From CAUZEO01 sp963578625 (GTDB lineage: Bacteria; Verrucomicrobiota; Kiritimatiellia; SLOV01), in assembly GCA_963578625.1 (NCBI GenBank), contig CAUZEO010000186.1, positions 1 to 10,285 on the forward strand: a stretch of DNA of 10,285 nt, in the 5' to 3' direction. The notes under the pieces are model-generated. The model had not been told where the DNA came from, ran no database searches, and saw only the letters and a list, made by a program, of their open reading frames with translations. This document shows, one piece after another, positions 1-6,526 of the stretch (position 1 is its first letter; every line of letters begins with the position of its first letter). Position numbers and translations under genes: made by a program.

Positions 1-876
1 CAGCCGGAAATGGGCTGTCTTTGCGGATCGGACGTCCCTTTTTTCCTCCGGGAACCGCTATACGACCCGCAACCCGGCCATTCGCTTCACGAGGTTGTTG
101 GGCGAATCATTGAATCCAACGGCACGCGCCACCGCGAAGGCGAGCTCGCCATGAGTAAAATCCCCGGTCACACCGGGGTCCGGGAACGTATCTGGATGAA
201 GGAGGATGAAGCCAATCCCCTGCCGAAGACACTGAAAATAGAAGAGGGCGTTTTGTCACAGCCACTCGGGACCGTGATTCACGCTGCCAGAAAACTGCCC
301 AACCTGGTCGACAAGCGGGTTGCGATCGTAGGGCAGGGCCCGATGGGGCAACTCTTTACTTCCACCATCAGAAGCTTGGGAGCGCGAAGCATCATCTGCA
401 TAGATCCAGTAGCCGCCCGCCTCGAAGTCAGCGAATTAATGGGTGCGACAGACGTGATTAACCCGCAGGAGCTGGATCCAGTTGACGCAGTCAAACAACT
501 AACCGGCGGATCGGGCGCGGACCTTGTTATCGAAGCGGTCGGTCATCACGATCTGGCGCTGAATCAGTGCATTCAAATGTGCCGGCCCGAAGGGCGCATA
601 CTGCAGTTCGGTGTCCCTCTGCGCGGCTCAATCTCGATTCAACTCGACGACCTGTTTCGAAAAAATATTACCCTGATTACAAGTGTCGATCCCTATCCTG
701 ATCCAGACTACGGGCTGGCCATGAGCTGGATCGGCGAGGGCCGCATCGATGTCGGACCCCTGGTCACGCACCACTTTCCGATCACGGAAATTCAAACCGC
801 CTATGACACCTTCAGCGGAAGAAAAGACGGTGCAATTAAGGTCTTCCTCGATTTCCCGAATCGCGGAAGTGAATAG
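1..876 (+). CDS. Zinc-type medium-chain alcohol/polyol dehydrogenase, 5' end cut off by the window
   Basis: The reading frame is open from base 1, so the true start lies upstream; residues here are numbered from the Met at base 10. Visible signs of the medium-chain dehydrogenase (MDR) family are the catalytic-zinc motif C5-G-S-D, a GHE-like segment (H24 or H27 with E28), the Rossmann motif GQGPMG at 108-113 and an acidic residue D132 at the end of the second strand, which in this family points to NAD rather than NADP. Expected reaction: NAD-dependent oxidation of an alcohol or polyol group in the cytoplasm. The four-cysteine structural-zinc loop usual after the GHE motif is absent, and the stretch between the catalytic and Rossmann parts (about 38-80) is short and Cys-free. 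The gene ends 10 bases before a lipoprotein gene, so it is probably first or early in the operon that also holds the Gfo/Idh/MocA enzyme. The substrate is unknown; family membership is secure. Confidence 0.88.
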   Translation, partial: QPEMGCLCGSDVPFFLREPLYDPQPGHSLHEVVGRIIESNGTRHREGELAMSKIPGHTGVRERIWMKEDEANPLPKTLKIEEGVLSQPLGTVIHAARKLPNLVDKRVAIVGQGPMGQLFTSTIRSLGARSIICIDPVAARLEVSELMGATDVINPQELDPVDAVKQLTGGSGADLVIEAVGHHDLALNQCIQMCRPEGRILQFGVPLRGSISIQLDDLFRKNITLITSVDPYPDPDYGLAMSWIGEGRIDVGPLVTHHFPITEIQTAYDTFSGRKDGAIKVFLDFPNRGSE

Positions 877-886
877 CCTCTTGCCT

Positions 887-1612
887 ATGAATCGGTTTTC
901 ACTCTGCTTGATCCTTACTCTGCTGCCGCTTGGCTGCACCTCCCTCAAACCGAAGACTTCCTCCGCCTCCTTCGTGGGCACAGAAGTAATTAAAGAATTG
1001 GACAGCCGACTTTATCTTGAATGCGTGCATCCCGAATCCGAAGAAGCTGAAGCCCGCAAACTGAAGCGAAGTTCCATCGACCGCTCCATGTATTACTCCG
1101 ACAAGGCAAACCGGGACAGGCCCACGACGCTGGATATTCCCACCACATATACGATTCCGGCCGATGCGTTCCGAAACGAAGACAATGCCGGCGCGGATGG
1201 ACAGCTATCCCTGGTACTGCAACTTAGGGAGCGTCGAAAGATTCTCAAAGCGAAGGTCTACCAGATTCGGACCTCTTTGTTTGACGAGAACGACACCTTT
1301 GTGCGCAAACGACTGGAAACCGAAAAATATCCGAGATATTACGATTGGGTCTGGCACCCAGACTGCAAAGTCCGCCCACGACGCCCGATCTGGTTCGCGG
1401 TGCGAGGAAAGGATCAAAGCCCAGGCCACATCCTTGCCGGAAAGGGTCTGCTCGACAGCGACGGCTCCATCACGTTCAACTTGCAGCCTGATCTCGATTT
1501 TGGAGCCTCCTCGTCGGAAGGATTGACGATTGCCTTTACCTGCCCCGAAGATGCACTCTACGCGGAAGCAGTGATTCCGCAGGAAGTATTCGTCGCACGA
1601 CGGAGTAAATGA
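887..1612 (+). CDS. Predicted lipoprotein, unknown function (first of a tandem paralogous pair)
   Basis: I do not recognise this 241-residue protein. It begins with a short lipoprotein signal peptide: basic start, hydrophobic core (SLCLILTLL) and lipobox LPLGC, with the lipidated cysteine at C17. Residue +2 is Thr, not Asp, which by the Lol rule would allow outer-membrane sorting. The mature part is soluble, charged and without membrane segments. It shares blocks in the same order with the next gene: SRLYLE (40-45), YYSDKANRDRP with IPTTY (69-88), LQLRERR (111-117), GLLDSDG (188-194) and LTIAFTCP (213-220). The ATG at 887 is chosen because it gives a clean signal peptide. In-frame TTG (881) and GTG (869) starts are possible, and none has a strong ribosome binding site. 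An ATG at 749 lies within the dehydrogenase gene and would bury the signal peptide. It lies 10 bases after the dehydrogenase, so it is co-transcribed by inference. Confidence 0.8.
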   Translation: MNRFSLCLILTLLPLGCTSLKPKTSSASFVGTEVIKELDSRLYLECVHPESEEAEARKLKRSSIDRSMYYSDKANRDRPTTLDIPTTYTIPADAFRNEDNAGADGQLSLVLQLRERRKILKAKVYQIRTSLFDENDTFVRKRLETEKYPRYYDWVWHPDCKVRPRRPIWFAVRGKDQSPGHILAGKGLLDSDGSITFNLQPDLDFGASSSEGLTIAFTCPEDALYAEAVIPQEVFVARRSK

Positions 1613-1635
1613 AGCCCCGGATTTAATTTTAGATC

Positions 1636-2490
1636 ATGTCCACTCCTTCCGATTTTAGAAAAAACAATACCCTGTTGATCGGGTCTGCCCAATCAGCCAC
1701 GCAAACATCCGTCCGACGCCTCCTCCTGGTACCATTTGTTTCGTCTGTCCTTTTTGCCTCGGGATGTCAGAGCCTTGAATCAACCCGATTGGTCGACTGG
1801 ACAGAGAAAGGCGGCGTTGAATCTGTCGAGGAGCGCGGCGAAAGCCGCCTGTTTCTGGAAGTTGCTGTCCCGGAACCTTCCTGCGTTCAGCGAGACAGAA
1901 TTCGGCGCGACGCGTGGCTCAAGGCAGACTATGAGTCGGACAAAAAACGGCCTTTCACGGCCTTCGAAATCCCAACTGAGTACAGCTTAACCTCGGAAGA
2001 CTTTCAAACAAGCGGCACGCAGACGGGACATACCGGGCCGCACATCCTGTTCCAATTAAGACAGCGAGAATTCGTCACCGTACAGAAGAGCCACGAAGTG
2101 GTAACCCGGGGTGCTTTCTCCAGCCAGACGAAATCAAAAGTCGAGAACCTCAATGTCTGGAGCTACTGGCAGTGGGAGCCGGAGCGAAAGACGGTTGGTC
2201 ACCATGAAGTAATCGTTCGGATTCCCGAGTTGGCGAAGAGCCCTGGATTTTTTTCAGAGTTCAACGGATTACTCGACGACCAGGGCCAATTCAGATTCAG
2301 CCTCGCCCCCTTGCTTGAAGCCGGCGCGCGGCAAGGGCGATATCCGCTCCTCACCCTGGAGGTGGACTGCCCCAAAAAAGACCTCTCTATCTTGGTAAAA
2401 ATCAGGGCGGAAGTACTATTCCAGTTTTTGCAACAAACCTCTCAAGCTGTTGAATCGGATCCTCAAAACGATCCGCAGAGGGCAGGATAA
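1636..2490 (+). CDS. Predicted lipoprotein, unknown function (second of a tandem paralogous pair)
   Basis: This 284-residue protein is a diverged paralogue of the preceding gene product. A 28-residue lead precedes two arginines, a hydrophobic core (LLLVPFVSSVLF) and the lipobox FASGC, with the lipidated cysteine at C44. The long lead suggests that the real start may be later, for example the TTG of Leu14 at 1675; no good ribosome binding site marks either. Residue +2 is Gln, so outer-membrane sorting is possible. Blocks shared with the paralogue: SRLFLE (70-75), YESDKKRP with IPTEY (99-116), FQLRQRE (139-145), GLLDDQG (211-217) and LTLEVDCP (239-246). The C-terminus carries an extra polar tail (about 267-284) absent from the first copy. 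The spacing of 23 bases before and 5 bases after places it inside the operon, between the dehydrogenase and the Gfo/Idh/MocA gene. Function is unknown; lipoprotein status and paralogy are the firm statements. Confidence 0.82.
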   Translation: MSTPSDFRKNNTLLIGSAQSATQTSVRRLLLVPFVSSVLFASGCQSLESTRLVDWTEKGGVESVEERGESRLFLEVAVPEPSCVQRDRIRRDAWLKADYESDKKRPFTAFEIPTEYSLTSEDFQTSGTQTGHTGPHILFQLRQREFVTVQKSHEVVTRGAFSSQTKSKVENLNVWSYWQWEPERKTVGHHEVIVRIPELAKSPGFFSEFNGLLDDQGQFRFSLAPLLEAGARQGRYPLLTLEVDCPKKDLSILVKIRAEVLFQFLQQTSQAVESDPQNDPQRAG

Positions 2491-2495
2491 ATTCC

Positions 2496-3482
2496 GTGAC
2501 GGATGTTGGATTCAGCGTAGTAGGGCTCGGCATGGGAAAAGGACGTGCCGGGCAAGTTGTCCAAACAGACGGCGCCAGGCTCGTCAGCGTTGTGGATCTC
2601 AATGAATCTCTTGCGAAAGAAGTCGGGGGAAAACATGGATGCAAATGGACAACAGACCTCGACGATGCCCTGCATGACGGCGACGTAGACGTTGTATTTG
2701 TTGTGACACCTTCCGGCCTGCACGGAGAGATCGCGGTGCGAGCACTCGAGGCAGGCAAACACGCGATCAGCACCAAGCCTATGGAAGTCACTCCTGAACG
2801 TTGCGACACGATGATTGAGGCTCAGCAAAAGACCGGGAAATTACTCGGCATCGATTTCCAGGAAAGATACCTGGAGTCGAACCAATTCGTAAAATTTGCG
2901 ATGACCGAAGGGCTTCTGGGAAAACCTGTATTGGGGGAAGCGCGGCTGAAATGGTACCGGAGTCAACCGTACTACGACGAAGGCGGCTGGCGCGGGACCT
3001 GGAAGATGGACGGAGGCGGCTCGCTTGCCAATCAATCCATTCATTGGATCGATCTGTTGCAGTGGATCATGGGCGACGCCAATCGGGTTTGGGCCAAGAC
3101 CGGAACCTTCACCCACCAGATTGAAACGGAGGACATTGGCAGTGCCATGATCGAATTCAAGAGTGGAGCCATGGGTGGAATCCTGGGCACCACGACATTT
3201 CCCGGGGATCCGTTCGCCGGTCTTGAGATACATGGTGCGGAAGGCGGGTTCATCTCCACGCGGACAGAGCCGGAATGGTATTTTCTTGAAAACATGGAGG
3301 ACAGGAAGCAAAAACTCGAACGTTTGACACCGGCGAATAACATTGTCGAGGACTTCGTATCGGCCGTCCGCGATGGAACACCGCTGCTTTGTGACGGCGA
3401 GGAAGGCCGAAAGTCTATCGCTCTTCTTGCGGCAGTGTACCAATCCGGACTTCAGGACGGCGCAGTAGTGACGGTGCGTTAA
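2496..3482 (+). CDS. Gfo/Idh/MocA family NAD(P)-dependent oxidoreductase
   Basis: A 328-residue cytoplasmic dehydrogenase of the glucose-fructose oxidoreductase / inositol dehydrogenase / MocA family, whose members oxidise or reduce a hydroxyl of a sugar, cyclitol or sugar derivative. The N-terminal Rossmann domain (about 1-120) has G10-L-G-M-G-K-G16, an acidic D34 at the end of the second strand (NAD-type), and VVTPSGLHGEIA (69-80). The usual Glu-Lys-Pro signature reads T93-K-P95, keeping the catalytic-region lysine but not the glutamate. The C-terminal domain has G173-G-G followed by H183 and D186, the family's substrate/catalytic His-Asp arrangement. The start is a GTG preceded by a purine-rich AGGGCAGGA ending 9 bases upstream; it is 5 bases from the stop of the second lipoprotein, which suggests translational coupling. 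Family assignment is very sure; substrate is not determinable here. Confidence 0.92.
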   Translation: MTDVGFSVVGLGMGKGRAGQVVQTDGARLVSVVDLNESLAKEVGGKHGCKWTTDLDDALHDGDVDVVFVVTPSGLHGEIAVRALEAGKHAISTKPMEVTPERCDTMIEAQQKTGKLLGIDFQERYLESNQFVKFAMTEGLLGKPVLGEARLKWYRSQPYYDEGGWRGTWKMDGGGSLANQSIHWIDLLQWIMGDANRVWAKTGTFTHQIETEDIGSAMIEFKSGAMGGILGTTTFPGDPFAGLEIHGAEGGFISTRTEPEWYFLENMEDRKQKLERLTPANNIVEDFVSAVRDGTPLLCDGEEGRKSIALLAAVYQSGLQDGAVVTVR

Positions 3483-3544
3483 CGAAGGGATCACCTCTCA
3501 ACATCTCGCCTCAGTCAAACACTCAATCCAGGCGCAAACATTGA

Positions 3545-4690
3545 ATGAACCAGATCCAACTCACCGTCCATTCCTGCTCACACAGCCGGCACCACACACC
3601 GGTCTCGTTTACCCTGCCGGAGCAAATTGCGGCCGGACGATTAGTCAACGAGGAAATCGGCGACGAAATTCCCTGCCAGATCTTCGATAACCGATTGCAC
3701 TTCATCGTGGAGGCGATTCCTGCGGGAATTGACGGCAGCTATCTGTTCCATCCCGGCGAGGAGTCCGCTGCCGCGACAAAGGGCGTGAAGGCTCGTCATC
3801 AAAATAGAAACAAGTTGATCGATTTCCGTGTGCTGGGACGCGCGTTCACGACATACCACTATTCGACCGAAACCCCTCGGCCATTTTTCCATCCCCTTCT
3901 TGGCCCGTATAAGAGGCCGATGACTCGCGCCTATCCGATGGAGGAAGCCGAAGGGGAAACATCAGATCACATGCATCACCGAGGCGTGTGGGTTGCGCAT
4001 GGAGATGTAAACGGGACAGACAATTGGTCCGAAGCCGGCAACCACGGACGGCAAGTGCACAAGAGTTTCGACTACATCATCGAGGGGCCGGTTTTCGCGG
4101 AGTTTTGCGAACGGCTTCAGTGGGAGGACCACGAACAGAAGAAGGTCATGGAGGAGATCCGGACATTCCGGATTTACGCGACGCCGGATTCCAGCCGATG
4201 TGTTGATATGAGGGTAGAGTTGATCGCTTCCGACGGAGAAGTCCGCCTTGGCGATACGAAGGAGGGCGGGATTTGCAGTGTACGAGTTGCAACAAGCATG
4301 GACGGAGACAAGGGCGGCCGGATAAGAACCAGCGCGGGGGGAGTCGGAGAGGCTGAATGCTGGGGAAAACCTGCGCACTGGTGTGACTACGAGGGCCAGG
4401 TGGAAGGCAAAAAAGTCGGCATAGCCATCTTCGACCATCCGCTGAATTTTCGGCATCCCACCTGCTGGCACGTTCGGGACTACGGCCTGATGACCGCCAA
4501 CCCTTTCGGCTATTCCGATTTCAATAGTAGCTTTCTGAAAAACGGAGCCCACACGATTTCTGCGGGGAAGACACTTTCTTTTCAGTACCGCCTGTACATT
4601 CACAAACCGGATTCCCGTACCTCAACGGTCGCGGACCGGTATCAGGATTTCGCTAATCCACCCCAGGTGAAGAATAAAGGGCAGAACTAG
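3545..4690 (+). CDS. DUF6807 family protein (databases often call it 'PmoA')
   Basis: A 381-residue soluble protein without signal peptide or membrane segments. It matches my knowledge of the DUF6807 family: the histidine-rich block DHMHHRGVWVAHGDVNG (141-157), an earlier HPLLGPYKRPMTR (116-128), and the late block FDHPLNFRHP...WHVRDYG...NPFG (296-322). The family is common next to Gfo/Idh/MocA enzymes in PVC bacteria and Bacteroidota. Its name 'methane oxygenase PmoA' is misleading: this is not the membrane subunit of particulate methane monooxygenase. The clustered His and Asp residues suggest a metal or carbohydrate site, but no activity is proven that I can name. The ATG is the first possible start in frame, since a TGA lies directly before it; no clear ribosome binding site is seen. 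It follows the oxidoreductase by 62 bases. Its stop TAG overlaps the stop of hisH on the other strand. Confidence 0.88.
   Translation: MNQIQLTVHSCSHSRHHTPVSFTLPEQIAAGRLVNEEIGDEIPCQIFDNRLHFIVEAIPAGIDGSYLFHPGEESAAATKGVKARHQNRNKLIDFRVLGRAFTTYHYSTETPRPFFHPLLGPYKRPMTRAYPMEEAEGETSDHMHHRGVWVAHGDVNGTDNWSEAGNHGRQVHKSFDYIIEGPVFAEFCERLQWEDHEQKKVMEEIRTFRIYATPDSSRCVDMRVELIASDGEVRLGDTKEGGICSVRVATSMDGDKGGRIRTSAGGVGEAECWGKPAHWCDYEGQVEGKKVGIAIFDHPLNFRHPTCWHVRDYGLMTANPFGYSDFNSSFLKNGAHTISAGKTLSFQYRLYIHKPDSRTSTVADRYQDFANPPQVKNKGQN
4687..4690. other. Convergent stop codons sharing CTAG
   Basis: The palindrome CTAG gives TAG on both strands. Bases 4688-4690 end the DUF6807 gene and bases 4689-4687, read on the minus strand, end hisH. 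The two convergent coding regions therefore overlap by four bases and no intergenic terminator can exist between them. Confidence 0.93.
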
Positions 4691-5319
4691 CCGGCGGTTG
4701 CGGTGTGTACAATCCGGTTGTTGAAGTTCCGGAGCAACTGCAGGCCCGATCGCTGGCTTTTCTCGGGGTGAAACTGCGCCGCCATCATACGATTGCGCCA
4801 CACCACAGATGCGTATTCCGCGCCGTAGCAAGTTGCGCCGGCAACTACGTCCTGTTCGGCTGGCTCTGCGAAGTACGAATGAACAAAGTAAAAGTGTGTA
4901 TTATCGGGAATGGATTCGAATAGCGGGCAGGTTGGGGCCACCTGTGCGACACGGTTCCAACCAATTTGAGGAACTTTCCTACCCGGTCCTTCCTCAAACC
5001 GTCGGACTTTGCCCTTCAACACGGCCAACCCCGGGACGTCCGGCGCCTCTTCGCTTGTTTCAAAAAGAATCTGCAACCCAAGGCAGATTCCCAGAAACGG
5101 CTTATCGGCGGCGATCCAGGTCCGTATCGGGTCGACGAACCCCTCCTTTTCCAGATTCCGCATACAATCCGCGAATCCGCCAACGCCGGGAAGAATGACG
5201 GCAGCACATCCGTCCATCTGCTCCGGGGTGGTGATCACACGCGCATCCAGATCCAAAAAATTAGATGCGTTACGTACGCTTCCCAGATTGCCCATACCGT
5301 AGTCGATAATCCCGATCAT
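4687..5319 (-). CDS. hisH: Imidazole glycerol phosphate synthase, glutaminase subunit HisH
   Basis: A 210-residue class I glutamine amidotransferase that hydrolyses glutamine and channels ammonia to HisF, which makes imidazole glycerol phosphate and AICAR in histidine biosynthesis. The N-terminus MIGIIDYGMGNLGSV is typical. The nucleophile is C79 in GICLGLQ, and the other triad residues are H184 and E186 in QFHPEKS. The oxyanion strand reads PGVGGF (44-49), and NTHFYFVHSY (140-149) is the usual conserved segment. Length matches the family (about 200). Start chosen: the ATG at 5319, which has a GGATGG ribosome binding site six bases upstream and gives the canonical N-terminus; a TTG at 5337 would add six unconserved residues. 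It lies 14 bases after hisB. HisF and HisA are not in the window. Confidence 0.95.
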   Translation of the reverse strand: MIGIIDYGMGNLGSVRNASNFLDLDARVITTPEQMDGCAAVILPGVGGFADCMRNLEKEGFVDPIRTWIAADKPFLGICLGLQILFETSEEAPDVPGLAVLKGKVRRFEEGPGRKVPQIGWNRVAQVAPTCPLFESIPDNTHFYFVHSYFAEPAEQDVVAGATCYGAEYASVVWRNRMMAAQFHPEKSQRSGLQLLRNFNNRIVHTATAG

Positions 5320-5325
5320 TGCCGA

Positions 5326-5331
5326 CCATCC
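5326..5331 (-). promoter_or_regulatory. Ribosome binding site of hisH
   Basis: GGATGG on the minus strand, six bases before the ATG at 5319. It supports that start over the upstream TTG at 5337, which would lie before the motif. Confidence 0.6.
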
Positions 5332-5333
5332 AA

Positions 5334-5930
5334 TCAATCAGTCAAAGTCCCCTTGCTGGAGGGGATCCCCTTTACCCTTGCGTCCTTTTCACAAGCATCC
5401 CGAAGCGCCCTGGCTACCCCTTTGAAAACCGATTCATAGGCATGGTGAACATCGTCGCCGTATACTTGCTCGATGTGGAGATTCATTCGTCCTTTCTGCG
5501 CAAGCGACTCGAAGAAGTGTTTGAGCAGCCATGCGTCGAAATCCCGGATTTTCCGGTCCTGCATGGCGATGGAATATACGAGGTAGGGCCGACCGCCGAG
5601 ATCGACAGCAACGCGACTAAGCGCTTCATCCATGGGAAGCATGCTCGAGCCGTACCTGCGGATTCCCGCGCGGTCACCCAAAGCCTGGTCGAGCGCATTT
5701 CCCAGAGCGAGGCCTACATCCTCCACGGTGTGGTGGTAGTCCACGTCGAGATCTCCCTTTGCGCACAACTTCAAATCGATGAGGGAGTGCTTGGACAGCA
5801 GGTCCAGCATGTGATTGAAGAACGGAATGCCCGTCTCGATCTCGTATGAACCGGTGCCGTCCACGTCCAATTCCAAACGAATCTCCGTCTCCCCTGTTTT
5901 CCGCTGAATAAGTGCTTTTCGATCGCTCAT
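5334..5930 (-). CDS. hisB: Imidazoleglycerol-phosphate dehydratase HisB
   Basis: A 198-residue enzyme that dehydrates imidazole glycerol phosphate to imidazole acetol phosphate, the step directly after HisH/HisF. It contains the manganese-binding family signatures: NHML with H40, HHTVED with H66-H67 and E70, D160-x-H162-H163 with E166, plus LLKHFFES (135-142) and the C-terminal SSKGTL. Length fits the monofunctional form (about 195-200), without the N-terminal phosphatase domain seen in enterobacterial HisB. The ATG at 5930 follows a ribosome binding site GGAAGG with a 7-base spacer. It is separated from the upstream ribosomal operon by a hairpin terminator, so it probably has its own promoter in the short gap or lives from read-through; no clear -35/-10 pair is seen. 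Confidence 0.96.
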   Translation of the reverse strand: MSDRKALIQRKTGETEIRLELDVDGTGSYEIETGIPFFNHMLDLLSKHSLIDLKLCAKGDLDVDYHHTVEDVGLALGNALDQALGDRAGIRRYGSSMLPMDEALSRVAVDLGGRPYLVYSIAMQDRKIRDFDAWLLKHFFESLAQKGRMNLHIEQVYGDDVHHAYESVFKGVARALRDACEKDARVKGIPSSKGTLTD

Positions 5931-5959
5931 TGTCTACCCTTCCATCCGATTCACAGTAA

Positions 5960-5994
5960 AACGACCGGCCGAGGAGATTTCCTAGCCGGTCGTT
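5960..5994 (-). terminator. Hairpin terminator after rplQ
   Basis: A perfect 10-base inverted repeat (AACGACCGGC at 5960-5969, GCCGGTCGTT at 5985-5994) encloses a second 4-base stem (AGGA/TCCT at 5972-5975 and 5980-5983) with a GATT loop. Read on the minus strand it is followed at once by a short T run (TTTT, then ACTG), so it fits a Rho-independent terminator of the ribosomal operon, 26 bases after the rplQ stop. The T tract is short, so some read-through into hisB is possible. Confidence 0.78.
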
Positions 5995-6019
5995 CTCAAT
6001 TCTTCGGTTGAACAGTCCG

Positions 6020-6511
6020 TCAGGTCTTCTCAGGCTCCTCGCCGGAAGTTGAAACCTCGTCGTGGCCGCCGCCTTCCTCTCCCGGCTCGGCATCAGTTTC
6101 GGCCTCAGTTTCGGCCTCGGCTACGGCAACTTCCGGGGAAGCAATCGCGCCTGCGCTCCGTTCGATCCACTCCAGGATGGCCATTTCAGCATTGTCGCTC
6201 AAACGTCGTCCCAGTTTCATGATCCGCGTATACCCGCCCGCGCGTCCTTCGAAAGTGGGCACGATTGCGTCAAACAGCTCTTTCACTCGTTCCGGTCGGC
6301 GCAGTTTCGAGATCGCCCGTCTGCGCGCAGATAAGTCACCCCTTTTGCCCAGGGTCACCATCTTCTCCGCCAGCGATCTTGTGGCCTTCGCCTTCGGAAG
6401 CGTTGTTGTAATTCGTTTTTCGTGAATCAGGTCACACACCAAACCCGCCAGCATCGCTTCGCGATGTGCCGTCGGCCGACCTAACTTGACAGTACGTTTT
6501 CTATGGCGCAT
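6020..6511 (-). CDS. rplQ: 50S ribosomal protein bL17 with acidic C-terminal tail
   Basis: The core (residues 1 to about 118) is bL17: MRHRKRTVKLGRPTAHREAM at the start, then KRITTTLPKAKATRSLAEKM and a C-terminal YTRIMKLGRRLSDNAEMA segment. bL17 sits near the exit-tunnel face of the large subunit. Typical bacterial bL17 is 115-130 residues; this one has 163. The extra tail (about 119-163) has some 14 acidic and one basic residue, rich in Ala-Glu. Part of it is encoded by a 12-base tandem duplication (6093-6116). The start ATG lies 15 bases after the rpoA stop, with AAGAGGCGG just downstream of that stop as probable ribosome binding site. It is the last gene of the operon, before the terminator at 5960-5994. 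Confidence 0.96.
   Translation of the reverse strand: MRHRKRTVKLGRPTAHREAMLAGLVCDLIHEKRITTTLPKAKATRSLAEKMVTLGKRGDLSARRRAISKLRRPERVKELFDAIVPTFEGRAGGYTRIMKLGRRLSDNAEMAILEWIERSAGAIASPEVAVAEAETEAETDAEPGEEGGGHDEVSTSGEEPEKT
6093..6116. repeat. 12-base tandem duplication inside rplQ tail
   Basis: TCAGTTTCGGCC occurs twice head to tail (6093-6104 and 6105-6116), followed by a partial third unit TCGG. On the coding strand it produces the repetitive Ala-Glu-Thr-Glu pattern in the acidic tail of bL17. Its length keeps the frame, so unit gain or loss would be tolerated. Confidence 0.85.
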
Positions 6512-6526
6512 GACCCAGCCCGCCTC

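Noticed and set aside
749..886. N-terminal extension of the first lipoprotein to the ATG at 749
   Set aside because: It would overlap the dehydrogenase gene by 128 bases and place 46 residues in front of a clean lipoprotein signal peptide.
3483..3544. Possible separate promoter or terminator before the DUF6807 gene
   Set aside because: The 62-base gap shows no convincing hairpin, T run or -35/-10 pair; I call nothing there.
3545..4690. Reading the DUF6807 gene as a methane monooxygenase subunit because of the 'PmoA' label
   Set aside because: There are no membrane helices or copper-site residues of real PmoA, and no pmoB or pmoC neighbour; the name is a database legacy.
5320..5337. TTG at 5337 as the start of hisH
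   Set aside because: The ATG at 5319 gives the family N-terminus MIGIIDYG and follows GGATGG at good spacing.
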